Origin: Phycisphaerae bacterium
Lineage (GTDB): Bacteria > Planctomycetota > Phycisphaerae > UBA1845
Direction of reading: 5' to 3'
DNA length: 64,000 nt
Assembly (NCBI GenBank): GCA_029260215.1
Contig: JAJDDQ010000067.1
Coordinates: 62,001-126,000 of the forward strand
The notes under the pieces are model-generated. The model did no database searches and was not told where the DNA came from. It worked only from the letters and a program-made list of their open reading frames with translations. The position numbers and the translations under genes were made by a program. This document shows, in pieces, positions 24,084 through 32,377 of this stretch (its first letter is position 1; each line of letters opens with the position of its first letter).

Positions 24084-26114
24084 ATGACCATGATCCACTC
24101 TCGCACCAACCGAGGTATCCGTATGCACACGCGGCGCGGCGTTGTCGCCGTCAAAGTCGCGATTCTCTCTGTCCTCTTGATTGGTTTTGCCGCACTCGGT
24201 GTCGATGTGGGCGTCATTTACAACGCCCGTCTCGAACTTCAACGGTCGGTGAACGCGGCTGCCCTCGCGGGTGCGGCTGCATTGGCGAATACTTCGGCAT
24301 CGATGCTGGGGCAGGACGACCCGCGCGACTATACCGCCTCGCTCGACGCGGCTGTCGCGTGCGCGCTGCAGAACCCAGTGACGAATCAACCTCTGCATCT
24401 TGCCGAGGAAGACGTCGAATTCGGATGGGCTGAACGCGACACCGGGACAAGCTTTTACTCGTTCGATGCCGGTGCCGACGAAGTGAACGCCGTGCGCGTC
24501 ACGGGTCGGCGTACCGGTGAAAATGCACAGGACGGACCGATCAAACTGATCTTCGCGCGTATTTTCGGTCTCAGTGAGTCCGACGCGGTGAAGACCGGAT
24601 TGGCGCTGATGCGGCCTCGCGACATTGCGGTCGTTGCGGACCTGTCCGCTTCGCACAACGACGATTCCGAGCTGCGCAATGTGCACAACATCGAAATCAA
24701 TCTGGGTGAAGTCTGGGCTGCTCTTCCCGGCGGGGTCGATGACAGTCCCGCCGATTGGCCTGGATGGGACGCGGACGATCCGGCAGCGTCGGGTTGGGCG
24801 TGGGGGGTTTTCCAGCGTGATCCGGCCGGTCAGCAGTACGGACTCGGATTCGGCTACGACACCGGCAGCGAAGCGGGACCGACGCTGCACATCGATAAGG
24901 ATTCTTACAATCCGAACACGGACAACGGCCTCATCGATTTCTCACTGCCGGACACGCAGCAGGACTGGGTTCCCGCGCCGGGTACTGCGTATGGTGAGCT
25001 GGCTGACTATCTGACCAACGCTTCGGGCTACAAACTCGGCGATCTCACTGTTCAAGACGGAGCGCTCGTGGACGGAGCCGACGCTTCGGAGATTTACGCC
25101 ATTTTCGGCGACCACACGAGCACGGGATCGGGACGCCTTTATAACTGGGTGTTTCGTACGGCTGTCGCGACGGGTTACGCGGAGTGGTACAGCGGCATTC
25201 CCGGCGGCAAGTGGGAAAACGGCGACATGGCTGCCCCGCCGTTTCCTGCGAACGGAGACGATACGGTTGACGGTTGGGAGGTTGTGTGGGGCAATGCGCA
25301 GTTCGGCGATCGCCAGCCGATTCAGATGGCATTCATGTGGTTCGAGTACGCGCTCGATCACGTTTCGCTGGATGACTCGGCGATGGTGCTCGAAGGCAAC
25401 TCCGACTTCCGCTGGAAGATCGGGCCCAAGACATTCACGAATTATCTGATGGAAGTCAGACCTCAGAGTAACAATACACCCGAACTTGCGAGCACGCCGC
25501 ATCAGCCTGTCTTTGCACAGAAGCAAGCTGTGGCTGCTTTGGCTGACGCTTTGCTGGAAGACTATCACGATCTGCTTTCATTGGCGGTTTACGCTACGAC
25601 GGTTTCGGAAGAGGTTGAGTTGACGAGCGATTATGATCTAGTGCCGTCGCGTCTGACCGAGATGCAGGCGGCCCATTACAACGGCTATACGAATATCGGT
25701 GGAGGTATCCGCATAGGCCGACAGTTGCTGTATGGACCTGCTTCGCGACCGAACGCGACCAAGGTGCTCGTGCTGCTCAGTGACGGCAAAGCCACTGCGT
25801 GGGAGACGCTCACCAGTGACGGTCCTGAGGGTGAACCATCGGGGCCACCGACGGTCGCGAATACATCGGGGGCGCTGGCGACAGCCCGAGCGTACGCGCT
25901 CGCACAGGCAGACTGGGCGGGGCAGGCGGGTGTTCAAATTTACGCGGTCAGCCTCGGCGCGGACGCGGACCTTCCTCTGATGGATCGCATCGCAGAGGAA
26001 ACAAATGGTCGACATTTTCATGTCGAAGGTGATAGTATTGCGGAGTACACTGCGGGGCTGATTCAGGTTTTTGAGGAGATTGCGCTCATCCAGCCGGTGA
26101 CGCTTATTCAATGA
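24084..26114 (+). CDS. tadG: TadG-like protein with von Willebrand A domain
   Basis: A 676-residue protein. The N-terminus HTRRGVVAVKVAILSVLLIGFAALG is a TadG/Flp-like pilin helix followed by DVGVIYNARLELQRSVNAAALAGAAAL, the standard TadG putative flippase segment. A large extracellular part ends in a vWA domain with an apparently complete MIDAS: DLSAS near 188, Thr in YTNIGGGI and LLSDGK. It could act as the pilus-associated adhesin. A GGAG precedes the ATG by 9 bases. It overlaps tadZ by ATGA. Confidence 0.88.
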   Translation: MTMIHSRTNRGIRMHTRRGVVAVKVAILSVLLIGFAALGVDVGVIYNARLELQRSVNAAALAGAAALANTSASMLGQDDPRDYTASLDAAVACALQNPVTNQPLHLAEEDVEFGWAERDTGTSFYSFDAGADEVNAVRVTGRRTGENAQDGPIKLIFARIFGLSESDAVKTGLALMRPRDIAVVADLSASHNDDSELRNVHNIEINLGEVWAALPGGVDDSPADWPGWDADDPAASGWAWGVFQRDPAGQQYGLGFGYDTGSEAGPTLHIDKDSYNPNTDNGLIDFSLPDTQQDWVPAPGTAYGELADYLTNASGYKLGDLTVQDGALVDGADASEIYAIFGDHTSTGSGRLYNWVFRTAVATGYAEWYSGIPGGKWENGDMAAPPFPANGDDTVDGWEVVWGNAQFGDRQPIQMAFMWFEYALDHVSLDDSAMVLEGNSDFRWKIGPKTFTNYLMEVRPQSNNTPELASTPHQPVFAQKQAVAALADALLEDYHDLLSLAVYATTVSEEVELTSDYDLVPSRLTEMQAAHYNGYTNIGGGIRIGRQLLYGPASRPNATKVLVLLSDGKATAWETLTSDGPEGEPSGPPTVANTSGALATARAYALAQADWAGQAGVQIYAVSLGADADLPLMDRIAEETNGRHFHVEGDSIAEYTAGLIQVFEEIALIQPVTLIQ

Positions 26115-27322
26115 CGAAAGACAACGACAAGACAGGCAGAGCGGGTGACGGTGGTGGTGTGGTGCGCGTCGTGTTGTTCGACGCGGACTCCCAAGCCTCC
26201 AGCAAACTTCGCGAGTCCGTGGAGAGTATTGCGGGCGTGCGGCTGCTCGAAACAACGGCGGACCCGAACGCGATTGATGTCCTGCTTGGCAAGACGTCGG
26301 CGGACGTGTTGATCGCGAATCTGGACCCGGAAGCGGACGCGATTATCGCGGCGGTGCGCAGCGCGACGAAATCGCACGACTCGGTCGAGTTTTTCGCGAC
26401 GTCCAAAAGCGAGGATGCGTCTTTGATCAAGGCGGCGATGCGCGGCGGGTTCAGCGAGTTCGTTCACCTGCCTAACGAGCTGGACCGCCTGTCTGAGGCG
26501 ATCGGCACGTTGCGCAAGCGGTCCGAGGGCGAAGGCTCACTCGGTAGAATCATCACGATTTTGGGCAGTTCCGGCGGTGTGGGGTGCACAACGATCGCGG
26601 TGAACCTGGCTGTCGAGCTTGCGGAAAAATCCGGGCGCGAAGTTGCTTTGGTCGATCTGAATTTTCTCTATGGCCACGTGGCGATGATGCTGGACCTTGA
26701 GATTCAACACTCCATCGCCGACCTTTGCGGCGAAGGGAAGAACATCGACGAGAAGCTGCTTCAGAAAGCGATCACCAAGCACAGTACGTCCGTGCATGTT
26801 GTGCCGCGTCCGCGCGAATTCGACGAGGCGGTGGGCCTGAGTGCGGAAGCATGCGTTCCGATGCTCACGCTCTTGCGACAGATGTATGCCTACGTGATTC
26901 TCGACGGGCCTAGCCGATCGGACGTGACGGCCGGTGCGGTGCTGGACTTGGCGGATCGCAACATTCTTATCGTTCAGCCGCTGGTAACGGCGGCGCGCAA
27001 TGCGAAGCGCATCTTGTCTGCATTGGAGCGAGCCGGTTTTGAAGGACAGGGTGTGGAAGTCGTCTGCAACCGTGCGGGCGGCGGGATGAGTCATCTTAAT
27101 GCGCAGCGGCTCGAAAAGAGTCTGGGCACGAAGATCGTTGCGGCTATTCCCGACGATTGGACGAGCGTGAGCGCGTCGATCAACCTTGGGGAGCCGCTGG
27201 CGGCCAACGCGCCGCGTTCCAAGGCGCGCGACGCGATTCGTGAGTTGGCCGACCTGATTCGCGGTCCTTCGACTGAGCCAGCCGGCAAGGAATCGGGACT
27301 CTTTTCACGGTTGTTCAAATAA
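26111..27322 (+). CDS. tadZ: TadZ/CpaE-like pilus localisation ATPase
   Basis: A 403-residue protein with an atypical receiver-like N-terminal domain (about 17-135) and a MinD/ParA-like domain starting GRIITILGSSGGVGCTT. The deviant Walker A (152-161) lacks both expected lysines, as in many CpaE/TadZ proteins, so ATP hydrolysis may be weak. Later motifs include VALVDLNFLYG and YVILDGPSRSD. TadZ marks the pole and recruits other Tad components. It is coupled to tadG by ATGA. Confidence 0.92.
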   Translation: MTKDNDKTGRAGDGGGVVRVVLFDADSQASSKLRESVESIAGVRLLETTADPNAIDVLLGKTSADVLIANLDPEADAIIAAVRSATKSHDSVEFFATSKSEDASLIKAAMRGGFSEFVHLPNELDRLSEAIGTLRKRSEGEGSLGRIITILGSSGGVGCTTIAVNLAVELAEKSGREVALVDLNFLYGHVAMMLDLEIQHSIADLCGEGKNIDEKLLQKAITKHSTSVHVVPRPREFDEAVGLSAEACVPMLTLLRQMYAYVILDGPSRSDVTAGAVLDLADRNILIVQPLVTAARNAKRILSALERAGFEGQGVEVVCNRAGGGMSHLNAQRLEKSLGTKIVAAIPDDWTSVSASINLGEPLAANAPRSKARDAIRELADLIRGPSTEPAGKESGLFSRLFK

Positions 27323-27376
27323 CGCAGGCGTTGGTGCCGCGACGGTGTCGCGCCTCAACCATTCGCGAGAGATACG

Positions 27377-28801
27377 ATGTTTCGGGGATCTTCAAAACCG
27401 CCGTCGGGATTCGGCTCCAAATCCCCAAAGCCAGACGAGCCTAAGGATTCCGCGCCTCCTCCACCGCCAAAACCCAGCGATACTAAGCGTACCGATCTGG
27501 ATTCCATCAAGACACGCATCCACCGCAAATTGCTCGATCGGCTGGACCTTTCTCAGGTCATCGAACAGGACAGCGATGTCACTCGGGAGGAGGTCAAAGC
27601 GCTCGTCACAGCGCTGTGTGATGAGGAAGACGTCCTGCTCGATCAGATGGATCGATCGCGCATTATCAGCGAAGTGCTCGATCAGACGTTTGGTCTCGGC
27701 CCACTTGAGGAGGTGCTCAGCGATCCGGCGGTCAGCGATATTCTGGTCAACGGCCCCAAGTCGGTTTACGTGGAAAAAGAGGGGCGGCTGCAACTCACCA
27801 ACGTGCAATTCAAGGACAATGCCCACGTGCTGCACGTGCTGGACAAGATCGTCTCGGCTGTGGGCCGGCGCGTCGACGAGGTCAACCCGATGGTTGATGC
27901 TCGCTTGGCCGACGGCAGCCGCGTTAATGCGATTATTCCGCCGCTCGCGCTCGATGGGCCGTCGATTTCCATCCGCCGATTCGGCAAGGATCCGGTTACG
28001 TGGGATAACTACATTGGCTGGTCCAGCACGACGCCGGAAATGCGCGACTTCGTTGAGGCGGCTGTCGTCGGGCGACTGAACGTGCTCATCATCGGCGGGA
28101 CGGGCTCCGGTAAGACAACGCTGCTCAACAACTGCTCGTCGTTCATTCCGAATACCGAACGTATCGTCACTATCGAAGACGCAGCCGAATTGCAGTTGCG
28201 CCAGCCGCACGTGGTTCGTCTCGAAACGCGCCCGCCGAATATCGAAGGCAAAGGGGCGATCGCTATTCGCGACCTGCTGATTAACAGTCTGCGCATGCGA
28301 CCGGACCGGATCGTCGTCGGCGAATGCAGAGGCGGCGAAACGCTGGACATGCTTCAGGCTATGAATACCGGGCACGATGGTTCGCTTACCACAGTCCACG
28401 CTAACAGCCCGCGCGACGCGGTTCAGCGCGTGGAGACGATGGTGATGATGTCCGGGTTTGATCTTCCCATTCGCGCGATTCGTACGCAGTTCGCCTCGGC
28501 GCTCGATCTCATCGTCCACGCATCGCGGCTCACTGGTGGGCCTCGGAAGATTCTGTCCGTCACGGAAGTGCTGGGCATGGAAGGCGACGTCGTCACCATG
28601 CAGGAGATCTACAAATTCGAGCAGCAGGGCATCGATGACGAAGGGAAGGCGTTCGGCCAATTCATTTGCACCGGCGTCAGGCCCAGCTTTCTCGATCGGC
28701 TCAAGTCGCACGGTGCGGATATTTCCATGCTGAATTTCGAACGACGCATTCTCGAATCCGGGCCTGAAGTGCTCGCTCGCGATCAGGCCAACCGATCATG
28801 A
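27377..28801 (+). CDS. tadA: TadA/CpaF secretion ATPase
   Basis: Hexameric motor for Flp pilus assembly. The 474-residue protein has a proline-rich N-terminus (about 20-35), the N-terminal domain with GPLEEVLSDPAVSDILVNGP, Walker A GGTGSGKTT (240-248), the Asp box TIEDAAEL, Walker B RIVVGECRGGE and the His box GHDGSLTTVHAN. All catalytic elements of the family are visible. It follows tadZ by 54 bp and overlaps tadB as ATGA. Confidence 0.96.
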   Translation: MFRGSSKPPSGFGSKSPKPDEPKDSAPPPPPKPSDTKRTDLDSIKTRIHRKLLDRLDLSQVIEQDSDVTREEVKALVTALCDEEDVLLDQMDRSRIISEVLDQTFGLGPLEEVLSDPAVSDILVNGPKSVYVEKEGRLQLTNVQFKDNAHVLHVLDKIVSAVGRRVDEVNPMVDARLADGSRVNAIIPPLALDGPSISIRRFGKDPVTWDNYIGWSSTTPEMRDFVEAAVVGRLNVLIIGGTGSGKTTLLNNCSSFIPNTERIVTIEDAAELQLRQPHVVRLETRPPNIEGKGAIAIRDLLINSLRMRPDRIVVGECRGGETLDMLQAMNTGHDGSLTTVHANSPRDAVQRVETMVMMSGFDLPIRAIRTQFASALDLIVHASRLTGGPRKILSVTEVLGMEGDVVTMQEIYKFEQQGIDDEGKAFGQFICTGVRPSFLDRLKSHGADISMLNFERRILESGPEVLARDQANRS

Positions 28802-29829
28802 CCATGACGCTTTCATCCATCATCGCCGCCATTATTCTCAACAACCCCATCGTGATGTTGTTTGTGCTCATTGTGGCTATTCCCGTGGTCATTATGAGCC
28901 TGTTCACACTCTTTCGCGATTTGCGGAAACAGGAGGCCAAGCGCGTCGACGATCGTCTCATGGGAAAGACCACCCGTCGAGCGGATCAGCGAAGCCAGGA
29001 GGAGATTCAGAAATCTCTCATTCGCAAGAGCGCCCTCGCGTCACAGGGTTCCAAGGGGTTGCTTAATTCCATCGCGAGCTTTCAACCCGTCGACAATCTT
29101 CAGAAGATGTGCTACCAGGCCGACCTCGACTGGAACGCAGCTCGTTTGGTTTATCGCCTTGGCTTCGCGTCGATCGGTGTGATCGTTGTACTATTCCTGC
29201 TTCAGGTCGGCATTGGTCGGGCGTTGATCGTCGGTCTGCCCATCTTCTTCGGGCCTATCGCGTACATCTCTTATCGCAAGAAACGCCGGCTTTACGCGCT
29301 TGTTGAGCAGTTGCCCGAGGTGTTCGATGCCATTGTCGGTGCTCTGCGGGCGGGGCAGTCTCTGCCCGCCGCAATCGGTGTGGTGGCGGAGCAGCTTCCC
29401 GAGCCCAGTCGCACGGAGTTCGGCATGGTGTATTACGAGCAGAATCTCGGCATTCGCATTGAAGACGCCCTTGGCAACATGCGCGATCGGCTGGACCAAA
29501 TGGACGTCAGCTTTTTTGTGACCGCGGTGCAGGTTCAAAAAACTGCCGGTGGCGACTTGGCTGAGGTGCTTGAAAAAATCAGTACGATCATTCGGGACCG
29601 GATTAAACTCTTCGGACAGGTCCGCGTGTTGACAGCTGAGGGGCGCATGAGCGGCATCATACTTTTGGGCCTGCCGCCGTTGATGCTGTTGGTCATGATG
29701 GTGCTCAACCCCGAATACGCGAGCAAGCTGCTGGAGGACGAAATGGGCAACAAGATGTTGATCGGTGCCGGTGTCGCGGAAGTGCTCGGCTGGGCCATGA
29801 TTCGCAAAATCATCACCATCGAGGTGTAA
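28798..29829 (+). CDS. tadB: TadB inner-membrane platform protein
   Basis: A 343-residue T2SSF-domain protein. It has an N-terminal pair of hydrophobic segments (about 8-40), two helices (about 118-160), the cytosolic motif QLPEVFDAIVGALRAGQSLPAAI and a C-terminal helix pair (about 278-335). It is the counterpart of GspF/PilC in the Tad machine, working with TadC and driven by TadA. The ATG overlaps the tadA stop. Confidence 0.94.
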   Translation: MTMTLSSIIAAIILNNPIVMLFVLIVAIPVVIMSLFTLFRDLRKQEAKRVDDRLMGKTTRRADQRSQEEIQKSLIRKSALASQGSKGLLNSIASFQPVDNLQKMCYQADLDWNAARLVYRLGFASIGVIVVLFLLQVGIGRALIVGLPIFFGPIAYISYRKKRRLYALVEQLPEVFDAIVGALRAGQSLPAAIGVVAEQLPEPSRTEFGMVYYEQNLGIRIEDALGNMRDRLDQMDVSFFVTAVQVQKTAGGDLAEVLEKISTIIRDRIKLFGQVRVLTAEGRMSGIILLGLPPLMLLVMMVLNPEYASKLLEDEMGNKMLIGAGVAEVLGWAMIRKIITIEV

Positions 29830-29834
29830 GAACG

Positions 29835-30764
29835 ATGGAATTTTTGATCGCTGGATGTATCGCAGCCGCTGTCGGCATTGCACTGGTTGTCTATGCGCTC
29901 ATGCCCAGAGGGGCTAATGAAGGCGATGCCATCGACCGCCGGCTCGCGTCGGACGACAGCGGTGCCGTCAAGAAAGGTCCGCCCACCAAGGTAGCCACGC
30001 CGCACCTGATGGCCGCCATGAAGAGAGCGGCTCCGCGCATCGCAGCGCCCATGAGCGATGAGGAACAGTCCCGCCTGCGCAAAAAACTGGCGGCGGCCGG
30101 AATCCGCAGCGAATCGGGCCCGGCGATCTTCCTGGCGAGCAAGACGGTCATGGGCATTGTGGCGGCTGGCCTGACGCTTCTAATGACGTGGTCACTCAAT
30201 CAAGCCACTTTGCAAATGACTATCTACACGGTTTTCGGTGGGGCTATGTTCTTCATGCTGCCCGACATGTATCTTTCGCAGGTGTCAGCCACAAGGTCAT
30301 TAAAAATCAAGAAAGGTCTGGCAGACTGTCTGGACATGATGGTCATTATGGTTGAATCCGGTTTGGGCATGGATGCATCCATCGCGCGTGTGGGCACGGA
30401 AATGGACACCGCCTACCCCGACCTCGCGGGCGAGTTCAGACTCGCCAACGCTGAGATGAACATGGGCCTGCCGCGCAACGAAGCCCTTCAGAATCTGGCG
30501 GATCGAACCGGCGTACGCGAAATTCAGTCGCTGGTCGCGACCGTTATTCAGGCTGAGCGCTTCGGCAGCAGCATCGGCAAGACGCTCCGCGTGCAGTCCG
30601 ACATGCTGCGCAGCAAGAGACAACAGGCGGCGGAGGAGGCTGCGGGCAAGACAGCGGTCAAGTTACTCATCCCGCTGATTCTCTTTATTTTTCCCGCGTT
30701 AATGGTTGTGGTAGGCGGCCCGGCGATGATTACACTCATCCAGGAAACCGAGGGTCTCGAATAG
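29835..30764 (+). CDS. tadC: TadC inner-membrane platform protein
   Basis: A 309-residue T2SSF-domain partner of TadB, with an N-terminal helix (4-24), a central helix pair (about 95-150), the motif LADCLDMMVIMVESGLGMDASIARV and LIPLILFIFPALMVVVGGPA near the C-terminus. It begins 5 bp after tadB. It is the last recognised Tad core gene; no secretin (rcpA) or TPR protein TadD follows or precedes it in the window. Confidence 0.94.
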   Translation: MEFLIAGCIAAAVGIALVVYALMPRGANEGDAIDRRLASDDSGAVKKGPPTKVATPHLMAAMKRAAPRIAAPMSDEEQSRLRKKLAAAGIRSESGPAIFLASKTVMGIVAAGLTLLMTWSLNQATLQMTIYTVFGGAMFFMLPDMYLSQVSATRSLKIKKGLADCLDMMVIMVESGLGMDASIARVGTEMDTAYPDLAGEFRLANAEMNMGLPRNEALQNLADRTGVREIQSLVATVIQAERFGSSIGKTLRVQSDMLRSKRQQAAEEAAGKTAVKLLIPLILFIFPALMVVVGGPAMITLIQETEGLE

Positions 30765-30824
30765 CATGTTGAGGTCGCGCCCAGGACTGTGACCGCCCAC
30801 GAAAACGCCCGACGCACAATCAAC

Positions 30825-30851
30825 GAGCCGCGAACTTCAGTTCTCGCGGAC
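30825..30851 (+). repeat. Palindromic repeat (family F, copy 3)
   Basis: GAGCCGCG-AACTTCAGTT-CTCGCGGAC, a diverged intergenic copy of the repeat inside valS. It is read here in the tadC-AAA ATPase gap and would still translate as EPRTSVLAD. Confidence 0.6.
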
Positions 30852-30906
30852 GCTGGCAGATAGAATCCGTCGAATCGAAACAAAGCGAATCTCACCGGAG
30901 AAGATC

Positions 30907-32178
30907 GTGACCGAAGAACACATCGACCCGCAGACCATTTACCCGGTCGCGCCCGCGACGCTCAAAGAGACTGGACTCAACGAGTCATTCGTCGAAGCAC
31001 TCGTCTGCAAGTATCTCTTCAGCGTCGGCGAAGTCATGGGCAGAAAAATCGAGCGCGACCTCTGCCTACCCAGTGAGCCGGTCCAGAAAGTGCTCGCCTT
31101 TCTCAAGAAGGAACAGCACATATTCTACAAGGACCAGTCTATGGGCGACTTCAAATACGCCCTTTCGGAGAGCGGTCGCGACCGCACAAGACGCTTTCTC
31201 GACGAATGCAGTTATGTAGGCCCCGCGCCCGTCACGCTCGAACAATACATCGAATCCGTACACCAACAGTCCATCACCATTGAACATCCCAGCCGCGACG
31301 CGGTTATGAAGGCCTTCTCCGATATCCTCCTCTCCGAAGAAGTCATTGACACGCTCGGGCCTGCCATCAACTCCGGCAGAGGGCTATTCCTTTACGGCTA
31401 CCCCGGAAACGGCAAGACCACCATCGCCGAGCGTATCACGCGATGCTTCGGACTCGACATCTGGGTGCCGCACGCCATCTGGATCGAAGGCGAGATTATC
31501 AAGTTCTACGACTCAGAGAATCACGAAGCCGTCGACCTCGGCCCCACGATTATCGAGGAGGAGTATGACACGCGCTGGATCAAGATCAGACGCCCCACCA
31601 TCGTCGTTGGCGGCGAACTGACCATGCCCCAGCTCGAATTGCAATACAATCGCTTCACAAAAATCACGGAACCGTCAGTCCAACTGAAAAGCAACTGCGG
31701 CACACTGGTCATTGACGACTTCGGGCGGCAGCGGATGGCGCCCATCGAACTGCTCAATCGCTGGATCGTCCCATTGGAAAAGCGTTACGACTATCTCATC
31801 TTGGCCAACGGCAAGAAAATCCAAGTGCCATTCGACCAGTTGATCATCTTCAGCACCAACCTGGAGCCGAAGGATCTCGTTGACGACGCTTTTCTGCGTC
31901 GCATTCCGTACAAAATCAACGTCAAAGACCCCACCGAAACAGAGTACCGCGCCCTGATGGACCTCTTCGCCAGGAACATGAAGATGGAACAGGACGAGGA
32001 CGCAATTAACTATCTCATCGAGACGCACTACAAAGCCAACAATCGCCCCTTCCGCGCATGCCACCCGCGCGACCTGATTCTCCAAATCGAGAATCGAGCC
32101 AAATACTTCGACGAACCCCCGAAAATGACCCGCGAAGGCTTCGACAAAGCCTGCGAAGGCTACTTTGCCGTGATGTAA
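30907..32178 (+). CDS. AAA+ ATPase linked to the Tad locus
   Basis: A 423-residue cytosolic protein not assigned to a named family. The N-terminal region (about 20-105) is helical and could be a winged-helix-like or effector domain. The AAA+ core has Walker A GYPGNGKTT (164-172), Walker B VIDDFG (268-273), a sensor-1 Asn in STN (316-318) and an arginine pair in FLRRIPYK. C-terminal residues include NNRPFRACHPRDLILQIENRA. The GTG at 30907 has GGAGAAG six bases upstream. Its location 142 bp after tadC on the same strand suggests a regulatory or assembly role with the pilus; the function is not known. Confidence 0.85.
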   Translation: MTEEHIDPQTIYPVAPATLKETGLNESFVEALVCKYLFSVGEVMGRKIERDLCLPSEPVQKVLAFLKKEQHIFYKDQSMGDFKYALSESGRDRTRRFLDECSYVGPAPVTLEQYIESVHQQSITIEHPSRDAVMKAFSDILLSEEVIDTLGPAINSGRGLFLYGYPGNGKTTIAERITRCFGLDIWVPHAIWIEGEIIKFYDSENHEAVDLGPTIIEEEYDTRWIKIRRPTIVVGGELTMPQLELQYNRFTKITEPSVQLKSNCGTLVIDDFGRQRMAPIELLNRWIVPLEKRYDYLILANGKKIQVPFDQLIIFSTNLEPKDLVDDAFLRRIPYKINVKDPTETEYRALMDLFARNMKMEQDEDAINYLIETHYKANNRPFRACHPRDLILQIENRAKYFDEPPKMTREGFDKACEGYFAVM

Positions 32179-32230
32179 GAGCCATCGCGAGAAGCCCACA
32201 ACCACAGGCGAGCGCGCTATAGGGGGAATT

Positions 32231-32258
32231 TTGCGCACGTCTCCGACGTTGTTACAAT
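32231..32258 (+). promoter_or_regulatory. Candidate sigma-70 promoter
   Basis: TTGCGC (32231-32236) and TACAAT (32253-32258) are separated by 16 bases, about 120 bp upstream of the surface protein start at 32378. Spacing and boxes are plausible; activity is untested. Confidence 0.4.
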
Positions 32259-32377
32259 AGCGCGAAGGGTTGAAGCACACGGAGGAAGTTGAAGGATCGG
32301 CTCGACACCGGGGCGGGGTGACGCCTGACACGTTCATGGCGTCCGTCGAGTCGGAAACAAACCAAGGAGTGGATAGG

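Noticed and set aside
27392-28711. Minus-strand open frame of 439 codons opposite tadA
   Set aside because: It is an exact antisense shadow of a well-supported secretion ATPase; the predicted protein is rich in Arg/His/Asp as expected from GC-rich antisense.
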